DNA from: JAKOQB01 sp050258235
GTDB lineage: Bacteria > Pseudomonadota > Gammaproteobacteria > Burkholderiales > Burkholderiaceae_F
DNA: 12,465 nt
Direction of reading: 5' to 3'
Assembly (NCBI GenBank): GCA_050258235.1
Contig: JBLMYK010000328.1
Span: 1-12,465, forward strand
Made by a program: the position numbers and the translations under genes. This document shows, piece by piece, positions 1 to 6,274 of this stretch (position 1 is its first letter; each line of letters starts with the position of its first letter). The notes under the pieces are model-generated. The model was not told the origin of the DNA. It made no database searches and saw nothing but the letters and a program-made list of their open reading frames with translations.

Positions 1-896
1 GGATGCTCGACATGGGCTTTCTGCCGGACATCTCGCGCATCCTGAACCTGTTGCCCAGGGAGCGGCAGAGCCTGATGTTCTCGGCGACTTTTTCGGAGGA
101 GATCAAGAAGCTCGCCGCAAATTTCCTGCGCGACCCGCTGCTGATCGAGGTCGCGCGCCGCAACGCGACGGCCGAGCTGATCAAGCAGGAAGTCGTGCGG
201 GTGCATGAGTCCGAGAAGACAGACGCGCTGCTGAAGTTGCTGCGTACGCGCGGCGCCGATGCCGGTCGAATGACGCAGGTGCTGGTGTTCGTGAACGCCA
301 AGATCGAATGCCGCCGCCTGGCGCGCCAGCTGCAGCGGGCGGGCGTGAACGCGGATGCGATCCACGGCGACAAATCGCAGGAAGAGCGCATGAAGGCGCT
401 CGACGGCTTCAAGAAGGGCGAAATCGAGGTGCTGGTTGCCACCGACGTGGCGGCGCGCGGGTTGGACATTGTCGAGCTGCCCGCTGTCATCAACTACGAC
501 GTCCCGTTCAATCCCGAGGATTACGTGCACCGGATCGGCCGCACCGGCCGCGCCGGCGCGTCGGGCCTGGCGATCATGCTGATGACGGGCGCCGACGAGC
601 GCGGCGTGCAGGCGATCGAAAGACTGACCAAGCAGAAATTCGACGTGGAATCCATCGCGGCCGAGCATGCGCGCGGCGAGCGACGCGAGCGCGCGCCGCG
701 GCGCGAGCGAAGCGAACGGACGGCCGCGCACGCCCATGCGCCGGCGCCGCCGCCGGCCGACGACTTCTTCAGCCGGCCCTACGAGCCGTCGCCCGAAGAC
801 GAGGCGAAATCACTCGACGAAGACGCGACCGCGCCCCGTGAGCGTGGCAAGAAAGCCGCGCGTGTCGCCGCGCTGCTCGGCGGCGGCAAGCGGTGA
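1..896 (+). CDS. rhlE: DEAD-box ATP-dependent RNA helicase, RhlE type (C-terminal part, 5' truncated)
   Basis: The reading frame is already open at the window edge, so the N-terminal RecA lobe (Q motif, Walker A, DEAD box) lies upstream. The first residues, RMLDMGF, are those that normally follow the DEAD box in this family. Visible motifs in order are SATFS (motif III, about nt 81-95), LVFVNAK (motif IV), IHGDKSQEER, VLVATDVAARGLDI (motif V, about nt 432-472) and HRIGRTGRAG (motif VI, about nt 529-558). After about nt 657 comes a low-complexity tail rich in Arg, Glu, Ala and Pro. Such basic tails are typical of RhlE-like helicases and probably bind RNA loosely. Known family role: ATP-driven remodelling of RNA duplexes, in E. 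coli linked to ribosome assembly and RNA decay. The stop is 6 bp from the convergent metY stop. RhlE rather than DbpA or SrmB is chosen from the motif wording and is fairly, not absolutely, certain. Confidence 0.93.
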   Translation, partial: MLDMGFLPDISRILNLLPRERQSLMFSATFSEEIKKLAANFLRDPLLIEVARRNATAELIKQEVVRVHESEKTDALLKLLRTRGADAGRMTQVLVFVNAKIECRRLARQLQRAGVNADAIHGDKSQEERMKALDGFKKGEIEVLVATDVAARGLDIVELPAVINYDVPFNPEDYVHRIGRTGRAGASGLAIMLMTGADERGVQAIERLTKQKFDVESIAAEHARGERRERAPRRERSERTAAHAHAPAPPPADDFFSRPYEPSPEDEAKSLDEDATAPRERGKKAARVAALLGGGKR

Positions 897-898
897 TT

Positions 899-926
899 TT
901 TCTCAGGCGCTCTTCGCGAGCGCCTG
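899..926. terminator. Hairpin at the rhlE/metY convergent junction, possible terminator
   Basis: A perfect 9-bp inverted repeat, CAGGCGCTC (904-912) and GAGCGCCTG (918-926) around a 5-nt loop TTCGC, covers the last codons of metY and sits just past the rhlE stop. The T-rich stretch (897-901) is on the upstream side for the plus strand, and reads as A's after the hairpin on the minus strand. It is therefore not a canonical intrinsic terminator in either direction. Placement between convergent genes still suggests a role in ending or protecting the transcripts. Confidence 0.35.
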
Positions 927-2198
927 CTCCAGGTCCCACAGGATGTCGTCGATCGATTCGATGCCGATCGACAGCCGTACCATCTCGGGCAGCACTCCGG
1001 CCGCGCGCTGCTCTGCCTCGGAAAGCTGCCGGTGCGTGGTCGACGCAGGGTGAATGACGAGCGACTTCGCATCGCCGATGTTTGCCAGGTGCGACAGGAA
1101 CTGCAGGCTGTCGATGAACTTCTCGCCCGCCGCGGCGCCGCCCTTGATGCCGAACGTCATCACACTCGACGCGCCCGGTTCGCCGTCGACGGCGCGCAGG
1201 TACTTTCTGGCCAGTTCGTAATACGGGCTCGACTTCAGCCCCGGCCAGTTGACCCACTGCACGCGTGGATGCGCTTCGAGAAATTCGGCCACGCGCCGCG
1301 CGTTCTGCACGTGCCTTTCCATCCGCACGTGCAGTGTCTCCAGGCCCTGCAGCAGCAGCCAGGCCGACAGCGGCGCAAGCGAGGAGCCATGTACGCGCAG
1401 CACTTCGAAGCGCGCCTTCATCGTGTAGGCGAAATCGCCGAAGGTCTCCCAGAACTTCACGCCGTGGTAGCCCTTCGACGGCAGAACCATGTCGGGGAAC
1501 TTGCCGTTGCCCCAGTCGAAGCGGCCCGCCTCGACCAGCACGCCGCCGATCGTGGTGCCGTGGCCGCCCATGTATTTCGTGGCCGAATGCACGACGATGT
1601 CCGCGCCCCAGTCCAGCGGACGGCACAGGTACGGCGAAGGCATCGTGTTGTCGACCATCAGCGGGATCTGCGCCGCGCGCGCGATCGCGGCGACGCGCTC
1701 GATGTCCAGCACGTTGATCTTCGGGTTGCCCAGTGTTTCGCCGTAGACGAGCCGCGTGTTCGGCTTCAGCGAGCGGCGGAAGTTCTCCGGCTCATCGGGG
1801 TCGACGAACGTCGTCTCGATTCCCATTTTGGGCAGCGTGACGGCGAACTGCGAATAGGTGCCGCCGTACAGCAGCGAGGAGGCGACGATGTGCTCGCCGG
1901 GCTGCACGATTGCGAGGATCGCGGTCAGTTGCGCGGCCATGCCGCTCGCCGTCGCCAGCGCCGCACGACCATTTTCCAGCGCCGCGACCCGCTCCTCGAA
2001 CACCGCGACGGTCGGGTTGCTGATGCGGGAGTAGACGTTGCCGAACGTCTGCAGGTTGAACAGGCTCGCGGCGTGATCAGCCGAATCGAAGACGTACGAC
2101 GTCGTCTGGTAGATCGGTTGCGCCCGGCTGCCGGTGACCGGGTCAGGCAACTGGCCTGCGTGCAGGCAGAGGGTTTCGATGCCGAAGTTTCTGTCCAT
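903..2198 (-). CDS. metY: O-acetylhomoserine aminocarboxypropyltransferase (sulfhydrylase)
   Basis: This is a 431-residue PLP enzyme of the Cys/Met metabolism family, which makes homocysteine (or methionine) from O-acetylhomoserine and sulfide (or methanethiol) in the cytoplasm. The hallmarks are the N-terminal FGIETLCLHAG, the substrate and phosphate region FGNVYSRISNPT (Tyr56, Arg58), ASGMAAQ, the PLP-ring Asp in MVDNTMPSPYLCRP, and the PLP-binding lysine in HSATKYMGGHG (Lys208). The C-terminal end SSVMTFGIKGG...LSIGIESIDDILWDLEQAL is also typical. The length matches MetY (about 425-435), longer than MetB, MetC or MetZ (about 390). The ATG at 2198 gives the normal family N-terminus. The Shine-Dalgarno is weak (GGA about 7 nt before ATG) and lies inside a heptad-repeat region that fills the whole upstream gap. 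No SAM or SAH riboswitch was recognised there. It reads in the same direction as the CoA-binding gene upstream. Confidence 0.95.
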   Translation of the reverse strand: MDRNFGIETLCLHAGQLPDPVTGSRAQPIYQTTSYVFDSADHAASLFNLQTFGNVYSRISNPTVAVFEERVAALENGRAALATASGMAAQLTAILAIVQPGEHIVASSLLYGGTYSQFAVTLPKMGIETTFVDPDEPENFRRSLKPNTRLVYGETLGNPKINVLDIERVAAIARAAQIPLMVDNTMPSPYLCRPLDWGADIVVHSATKYMGGHGTTIGGVLVEAGRFDWGNGKFPDMVLPSKGYHGVKFWETFGDFAYTMKARFEVLRVHGSSLAPLSAWLLLQGLETLHVRMERHVQNARRVAEFLEAHPRVQWVNWPGLKSSPYYELARKYLRAVDGEPGASSVMTFGIKGGAAAGEKFIDSLQFLSHLANIGDAKSLVIHPASTTHRQLSEAEQRAAGVLPEMVRLSIGIESIDDILWDLEQALAKSA

Positions 2199-2200
2199 GG

Positions 2201-2297
2201 TTGTCCGATGCTCGTTGTCCGTTGCTCGTTCTCCGTGCGGTCGTCACGACGTCCAAGGTAAACGGACAACCGGCAACGAGCAACGAGCAACGAGCAA
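2201..2297. repeat. Pair of inverted heptanucleotide repeat arrays filling the metY upstream gap
   Basis: From 2201 to 2235 the plus strand reads as five 7-bp units: TTGTCCG, ATGCTCG, TTGTCCG, TTGCTCG, TTCTCCG. From 2263 to 2297 there are five units in the opposite orientation: CGGACAA, CCGGCAA, then three perfect copies of CGAGCAA. A sixth, decayed unit may lie at 2256-2262. The centre holds a small palindrome GTCGT-C-ACGAC (2240-2250). The longest perfect pairing between arms is GTTGTCCGTT (2214-2223) with AACGGACAAC (2261-2270), and other registers could also pair. The array begins directly at the stop codon of the CoA-binding gene and ends 2 nt before the metY ATG, so it forms the whole 5' leader of metY. 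Its function is unknown; it could be structured leader RNA, a terminator-like or mRNA-protective element, or a drifting repeat. Confidence 0.85.
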
Positions 2298-2786
2298 CTA
2301 ATAGGGCAGCTGCCTCGGCCGCTTCGCCGAGATCACGCGTGTATTCACACCCGCCCAGTTCAGTCCGCCGAACAGGCGGCCATGCTCGATCTTGACGCAG
2401 CGGTCCATCACCACGTCCAGGCCCGCGGCGCGCGCCTTCTCCGCGGCAGCCTGGTTGACGACTCCGAGCTGCATCCACAGGCACCTGGCCCCGATCGCGA
2501 TCGCATCGTCCGCCAGCGGACCGATGTCGTCGGGCCTGCGGAAGCAATCGACGAGGTCGATCGGCCCGGCGTGTTGCGCGGCCGTCCTGAGATCCGGATA
2601 GCAGCGCTGGCCGAGCACCTCGGTGTATTTCGGGTTGACCGGAATCATCGTGTAGCCGTGCTCCAGCAGATACTTGCCGACGAAGAAGCTCGGCCGGTGC
2701 CACTCGGCGCTGATTCCGACCACGGCGATGCGGCGGTTGTCGTGCAGGATTCTGCGCAGCTTGGGAACGTCAGAGTCGTCGGCCAT
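2298..2786 (-). CDS. CoA-binding protein, YccU family
   Basis: A 162-residue single-domain protein of the CoA_binding_2 type, a Rossmann fold related to the CoA-binding domain of succinyl-CoA synthetase. It shows the first beta strand and turn RRIAVVGISAEWHRPSFFVG (about 18-37), then YTMIPVNPKY, CYPDL, DLVDCFRRPDDI, LWMQLGVVNQAA and AGLDVVMDRCVKIEH, all in the family order. The family is thought to bind a CoA thioester or a nucleotide; no enzymatic activity can be assigned. The frame stays open upstream to about 3038, but that stretch is the shadow of gluQ. The ATG at 2786 is chosen because it gives the usual family length and lies 4 nt after the gluQ stop, which suggests translational coupling in an operon. 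The stop codon abuts the heptad array. Confidence 0.9.
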   Translation of the reverse strand: MADDSDVPKLRRILHDNRRIAVVGISAEWHRPSFFVGKYLLEHGYTMIPVNPKYTEVLGQRCYPDLRTAAQHAGPIDLVDCFRRPDDIGPLADDAIAIGARCLWMQLGVVNQAAAEKARAAGLDVVMDRCVKIEHGRLFGGLNWAGVNTRVISAKRPRQLPY

Positions 2787-2790
2787 GGTG

Positions 2791-3696
2791 TCAGCTTGCG
2801 GGCGTGGACCGGATTCTAGTGGCCCAGCTTGTGCGCCACAGTTCTGTCGCGCGCCGCAGAAATCCGTCCCTCGAATCGGCACCCAGGCGCGGGAAGCCCA
2901 GATGCTGCCAGGCGCGCTCCAGCTCGCCCAACGCATCGGATCGATCGAGCGGCTGCGCACCGGTCTGCTTCGACAGCTTTTCGCCGGCGGTGTTGGTGAC
3001 GATCGGCACGTGCAGGTAGCGCGGTGTCGGCAGGCCAAGCACGCGCTGCAGATAGATCTGGCGCGGCGTGTTGTCGAGCAGGTCTGCGCCGCGCACCACG
3101 TCGGTGACGCCCTGCGCGGCGTCGTCGACCACCACGGCGAGCTGATACGCCCACAGCCCGTCGGCGCGGCGTAAGACGAAGTCGCCTACCTCGCGCTCGA
3201 GCTGCTGGCCAAATCGCCCGCAGGCACGGTCTTCGAACTCGATCATTTCCGCCGGCACGCGCACCCGCAGCGCGCGCGGCAGCCTTCCCAGGGTGCCGGC
3301 GCGACAGGTGCCGGGGTAGACCCCGGCCGGGGTGCCGGACCGCGCGGCCATCTCCTCGATGTCCCGACGCGAACACGCGCAACCGTAGATCAGCCCGCGC
3401 GACCGCAGGCGTTCCAGGGCACCTTCGTACAGCGCGCCGCGGTCGCGCTGAAACACGATCGGCTCGTCGCTTGTCATGCCGAGTGCGGCGAGCGTTTCGA
3501 TGATGTCGGCGGCTGCGCCGGCGACCTCGCGTGGCGGGTCCAGGTCTTCGATGCGGATCAGCCAGCGACCGCCGTGCGCGCGCGCGTCGAGCCAGCTGGC
3601 GAGCGCCGCCACCAGCGACCCGGCGTGCAGCGCACCGGTCGGCGAGGGCGCGAAACGGCCCCGGTACTCGGAGCGCGCGCTGTCGGCTGCGGTCAT
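2791..3696 (-). CDS. gluQ: Glutamyl-Q tRNA(Asp) synthetase
   Basis: A 301-residue paralogue of glutamyl-tRNA synthetase that lacks the anticodon-binding domain. In the known family it attaches glutamate to the queuosine base at position 34 of tRNA-Asp. Signature sequences are GRFAPSPTGALHAGSL with the HIGH-type motif LHAGS (His24, Gly26, Ser27), RIEDLDPPR (about 48-56), the zinc-binding set Cys106, Cys108, Tyr127 and Cys131 (CAC...YPGTC), DFVLRRADGLWAYQLAVVVDD (about 172-192), and the KMSKS-type loop KLSKQ (240-244). Length fits GluQ (about 290-310), not GltX (about 470). The start at 3696 places the catalytic motif about 20 residues in, as expected; longer readings run into the antisense of the neighbouring cyclase gene. 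It is divergent from that gene with a 63-bp spacer (3697-3759) in which I see no convincing promoter. Downstream is the CoA-binding gene, 4 nt away. Confidence 0.95.
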   Translation of the reverse strand: MTAADSARSEYRGRFAPSPTGALHAGSLVAALASWLDARAHGGRWLIRIEDLDPPREVAGAAADIIETLAALGMTSDEPIVFQRDRGALYEGALERLRSRGLIYGCACSRRDIEEMAARSGTPAGVYPGTCRAGTLGRLPRALRVRVPAEMIEFEDRACGRFGQQLEREVGDFVLRRADGLWAYQLAVVVDDAAQGVTDVVRGADLLDNTPRQIYLQRVLGLPTPRYLHVPIVTNTAGEKLSKQTGAQPLDRSDALGELERAWQHLGFPRLGADSRDGFLRRATELWRTSWATRIRSTPAS

Positions 3697-3759
3697 TGTG
3701 GTCAGGGCTCGTTTTCCAAAGGCTTTGCAGGGACAATAGCGCCCAGTGCCGGCCTGCCG

Positions 3760-6102
3760 ATGAATCCCCGCCCAGCCACCGTTTTCCTGACGCTGCCACC
3801 CGAGCCCGACGTGGCCGGTCGGCTGTTGCGACTGGCGATGGGGTTCGGCCGGCTGACCTGGGCCGGCAATCTGGGCTTGGCGCTGCTCCTCGTGATGGCG
3901 ATGTGGGGCGGCCCGCTCACGCTGGCGGCCGTTGGCTGGTGGGTCGTGCTGGGCCTGGTGCTGCTCGCGCGAGGCACGTATTGCATGCGCGAGCTGGCGC
4001 GATCGCAGGTACCTTCGGAAACGGCCCACCGCAACTTTGCACTGTTCGCCGCGGCCGAGGGGGTGCTGTGGGCCGCCGGACTGGTGGCACTGCCTGCGCA
4101 GACGCCGATCGGGATGCTGCTGCAATTCGGGTTGTCGCTCGCCGCGGCGGTCGGCGCGCTGCTTCCCTACGGCGCCTTGCCGCGCGCGTGGCTCGCCAAT
4201 CTGGTGCCGATCGGATTCGCGCAGCTCGCGATCCTGCTGACTCGCGACATGCCGATGGTGCTTCCGGTGGCCTTCGCCTGGGCGCTTTGCCTCGGCATCG
4301 CGGTCTTTGCGGCGCGGTGGATGCAGCGCGGCATCGTCGACAACCTGCGCGTGCGCTTCCAGGCACAAGAGGCGGTCGCACAGAAGGAGCAGACCCTGCT
4401 CGAGCTGAATCACGGACGCGACCAGCTGCGCCTGGCGCTGGAGGCGATCGATGCGGGGATCGCGGATACCAACGTCGTGACGGGGGAACGGTTCTTCTCC
4501 GCGCGTTACGCCGAAATCCTCGGCTACGAGGATCGCGCCGAATTCATGCGGGCGCACCGCTTCTCCGAGGCGCTGCACGACGACGACCGCGCGCGCGTCC
4601 TCGAAGCGCGCCGCCGCCATATCGAGGAAGGCGTCCCGTTCCGCGAGGAGTTCCGCCTGCGCACGGCCGGGGGAGATTACATCTGGGTGCAGGCGAGAGG
4701 CGAGTCCACCCGCGGCGCCGACGGGCGTGCCACGCGCTTCGTGATGTCGATCGTCGACGTCACTGCGCGGCGCGACGCGGAGAGCCGGCTGATCGCCAGC
4801 GAACGGCGCTACCGCGCCCTGGTCGAGGCGTCCCCGTCGCTGATCTGGATGTGCGATCGCGACGGCAGGCTCAACTTCGTGTCGACGCGCGGCAGCCGGG
4901 GACTGTACGGTTACGAACCGCGCAACATGCTGGGCCGGCATGTGATGGCATTCAACGCGCCGGAGTTCAGCCGGCGCGAGTTCCTGCGCCGCTTTCTGCC
5001 GGTGTTTCACGGTCTGCCGGTGTACGACATCGAGGCGACCCACGTGTCGCGGACCGGCAAGCCGATCCACGTGACGGTCAGCGCGCTGCCCACCGTCGAT
5101 GCCGACGGCAAGGTCGAATCCGTGCTGGGAATCTGCACCGACATCACGGCGCTTAAGGGGCGCGAACGCGAATTGCGCGTGGCGCTGCGCAACCAGCAGG
5201 TGATCTTCGATGCCGCCGGCGAGGGCATCGCCTTCGTGCGCGAGGGCGTGATCGAGAGCGCCAACGGGGCGCTGGCCAAGATGCTCGGCGTGGCGCGCGA
5301 ATGGCTGATCGCCCGGCCCGTGCGGGAAATCCTTGCGCGTCCTGGCGACTGGGAGGAGATCCGGCGCGTCACGAGCGCCGCCGGCCAGCAGGGCGAAGCC
5401 GCCAACCATGAGGTGATGATGCGCGCGCCCGATACCGACAGCGGCGGCCGCAGCGTCTGGTGCCAGCTGACCTCGCGCGTGGTGGGCGAGGACGGCGACA
5501 CCGAGTCGACCGCCAAGATGATTCTCGTGCTGACCGACATCACGACGCTGAAACGGCGCGAGGAACTCGCCTGGCATCAGGCCAACCACGACGAGCTGAC
5601 CGGGCTGCCGAATCGCCGCCTGCTGGTGGAGAACGCGCGCAGGCTGTTGTCGGTGGCGATGCGCCGCAAGCGGCTGGCGGCACTGATGTTGCTCGACCTG
5701 GACGGTTTCAAGGACGTGAACGACGTGTTCGGGCATGCGCATGGCGACGCGCTGCTACGGCGGGTGGCGCTGCGGCTGTCGAGCGTGTTGCGTGAGTACG
5801 ACCTCGTCGCGCGCACCGGTGGCGACGAATTCGTGGTTCTGCTGCCCGAGATCGACGAGGTGCAGGTCGCCAATTATGTGGCGGAGAAACTGATCGCCGC
5901 TGCGGCCGACAACATCGAGGACACCGGAAGATCGGTGCGCATCCGCGCCAGCGTCGGCATCGCGCTGTTCCCCGTCGACGGGCAGGACTTCGACAGCCTG
6001 ATGGTGCGTGCCGACGCTGCGATGTATGCGGCCAAGGCGGCGGGCAAGAACCAGTACCGTTTCGCGTCGGCACCGCCGGACTCCGCCACGGCATTGCACT
6101 GA
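3760..6102 (+). CDS. Membrane diguanylate cyclase with three PAS domains (first of a tandem pair)
   Basis: A 780-residue sensor that should make c-di-GMP from two GTP. The N-terminal part has about six hydrophobic helices (roughly 29-48, 52-72, 92-112, 117-136, 143-161, 166-186), then a charged helix (about 190-225) and PAS domains at about 220-338, 345-468 and 475-598. The first PAS has a PAC-like end (FREEFRLRTAGGDYIWVQAR, IVDVTARR). The GGDEF domain (about 604-770) starts with HDELTGLPNRR and contains LLDLDGFKDVND, the active-site GGDEF (687-691) and an intact inhibitory I-site RxxD (Arg678 to Asp681, five residues ahead). No EAL or HD-GYP domain is present, so it is predicted to be synthetic and subject to product inhibition. 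The ligand of the PAS or membrane part is unknown. The ATG at 3760 is chosen because earlier codons overlap gluQ and do not look membrane-like; its Shine-Dalgarno is poor. The next gene has the same architecture. Confidence 0.92.
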   Translation: MNPRPATVFLTLPPEPDVAGRLLRLAMGFGRLTWAGNLGLALLLVMAMWGGPLTLAAVGWWVVLGLVLLARGTYCMRELARSQVPSETAHRNFALFAAAEGVLWAAGLVALPAQTPIGMLLQFGLSLAAAVGALLPYGALPRAWLANLVPIGFAQLAILLTRDMPMVLPVAFAWALCLGIAVFAARWMQRGIVDNLRVRFQAQEAVAQKEQTLLELNHGRDQLRLALEAIDAGIADTNVVTGERFFSARYAEILGYEDRAEFMRAHRFSEALHDDDRARVLEARRRHIEEGVPFREEFRLRTAGGDYIWVQARGESTRGADGRATRFVMSIVDVTARRDAESRLIASERRYRALVEASPSLIWMCDRDGRLNFVSTRGSRGLYGYEPRNMLGRHVMAFNAPEFSRREFLRRFLPVFHGLPVYDIEATHVSRTGKPIHVTVSALPTVDADGKVESVLGICTDITALKGRERELRVALRNQQVIFDAAGEGIAFVREGVIESANGALAKMLGVAREWLIARPVREILARPGDWEEIRRVTSAAGQQGEAANHEVMMRAPDTDSGGRSVWCQLTSRVVGEDGDTESTAKMILVLTDITTLKRREELAWHQANHDELTGLPNRRLLVENARRLLSVAMRRKRLAALMLLDLDGFKDVNDVFGHAHGDALLRRVALRLSSVLREYDLVARTGGDEFVVLLPEIDEVQVANYVAEKLIAAAADNIEDTGRSVRIRASVGIALFPVDGQDFDSLMVRADAAMYAAKAAGKNQYRFASAPPDSATALH

Positions 6103-6274
6103 TGCGACAGATCGCAAATTCGTTGCCTGTCGCGCTTCGCGCAAGTACCATCCTTGGTCGATCCGGGGAGTCGAACCACAAGATGATGGGGTACGCGCGC
6201 AGTCCTGCAGCCGTTCGGCCTATGCCTGCGGCAGGCAGCACGGATCTCCCGGCCTGGGCACGGAGCACACCGTC
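6103..6274 (+). other. 172-bp spacer between the two cyclase genes with a 15-bp palindrome
   Basis: No gene is visible here. The in-frame extension upstream of the second cyclase lacks membrane or domain character. The spacer holds the promoter candidate near its start and a perfect 15-bp palindrome, TGCCTGC-G-GCAGGCA (6223-6237), 37 bp before the TTG start. In RNA it could form a 6-bp stem with a 3-nt loop; as DNA it could be a dimer-binding site. GGAG at 6262-6265 is the Shine-Dalgarno of the next gene. Confidence 0.55.
6123..6151 (+). promoter_or_regulatory. Possible sigma-70 promoter for the second diguanylate cyclase gene
   Basis: TTGCCT (6123-6128) and TACCAT (6146-6151) are separated by exactly 17 bp, each matching the sigma-70 consensus at four of six positions. 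It lies about 20 bp after the first cyclase stop and would give a leader of roughly 115 nt before the TTG start at 6275. The spacer itself has a short palindrome, GCGC-TTC-GCGC (6132-6142). Matches of this quality occur by chance, so this is a candidate only. Confidence 0.3.

Noticed and set aside
1032..2261. A 409-codon plus-strand frame antisense to metY
   Set aside because: The opposite strand encodes a full, well-conserved MetY. The plus-strand translation has no motif and shadow-like composition.
2199..2297. SAM or SAH riboswitch upstream of metY
   Set aside because: The gap is only 99 bp and fully explained by heptad repeats. None of the conserved riboswitch core elements is present.
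3697..3759. A divergent promoter between gluQ and the first cyclase
   Set aside because: An A/T-richer patch (GACAATAG, 3732-3739) exists, but no pair of -35 and -10 elements with acceptable spacing was found in either direction.
2791..5742. A 983-codon minus-strand open frame extending gluQ far upstream, antisense to the first cyclase gene
   Set aside because: Only the last 301 codons look like protein (GluQ). The rest is rich in His, Arg, Gln and Ala with no domain, and is the expected shadow of a GC-rich coding strand.
6160..6181. A minus-strand stretch that looks like the 3' end of a tRNA (GGTTCGACTCC near GACCA)
   Set aside because: The T-stem does not pair, the acceptor end does not place CCA correctly and no matching 5' half or anticodon arm exists nearby. 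At most it is a chance match or an old remnant.
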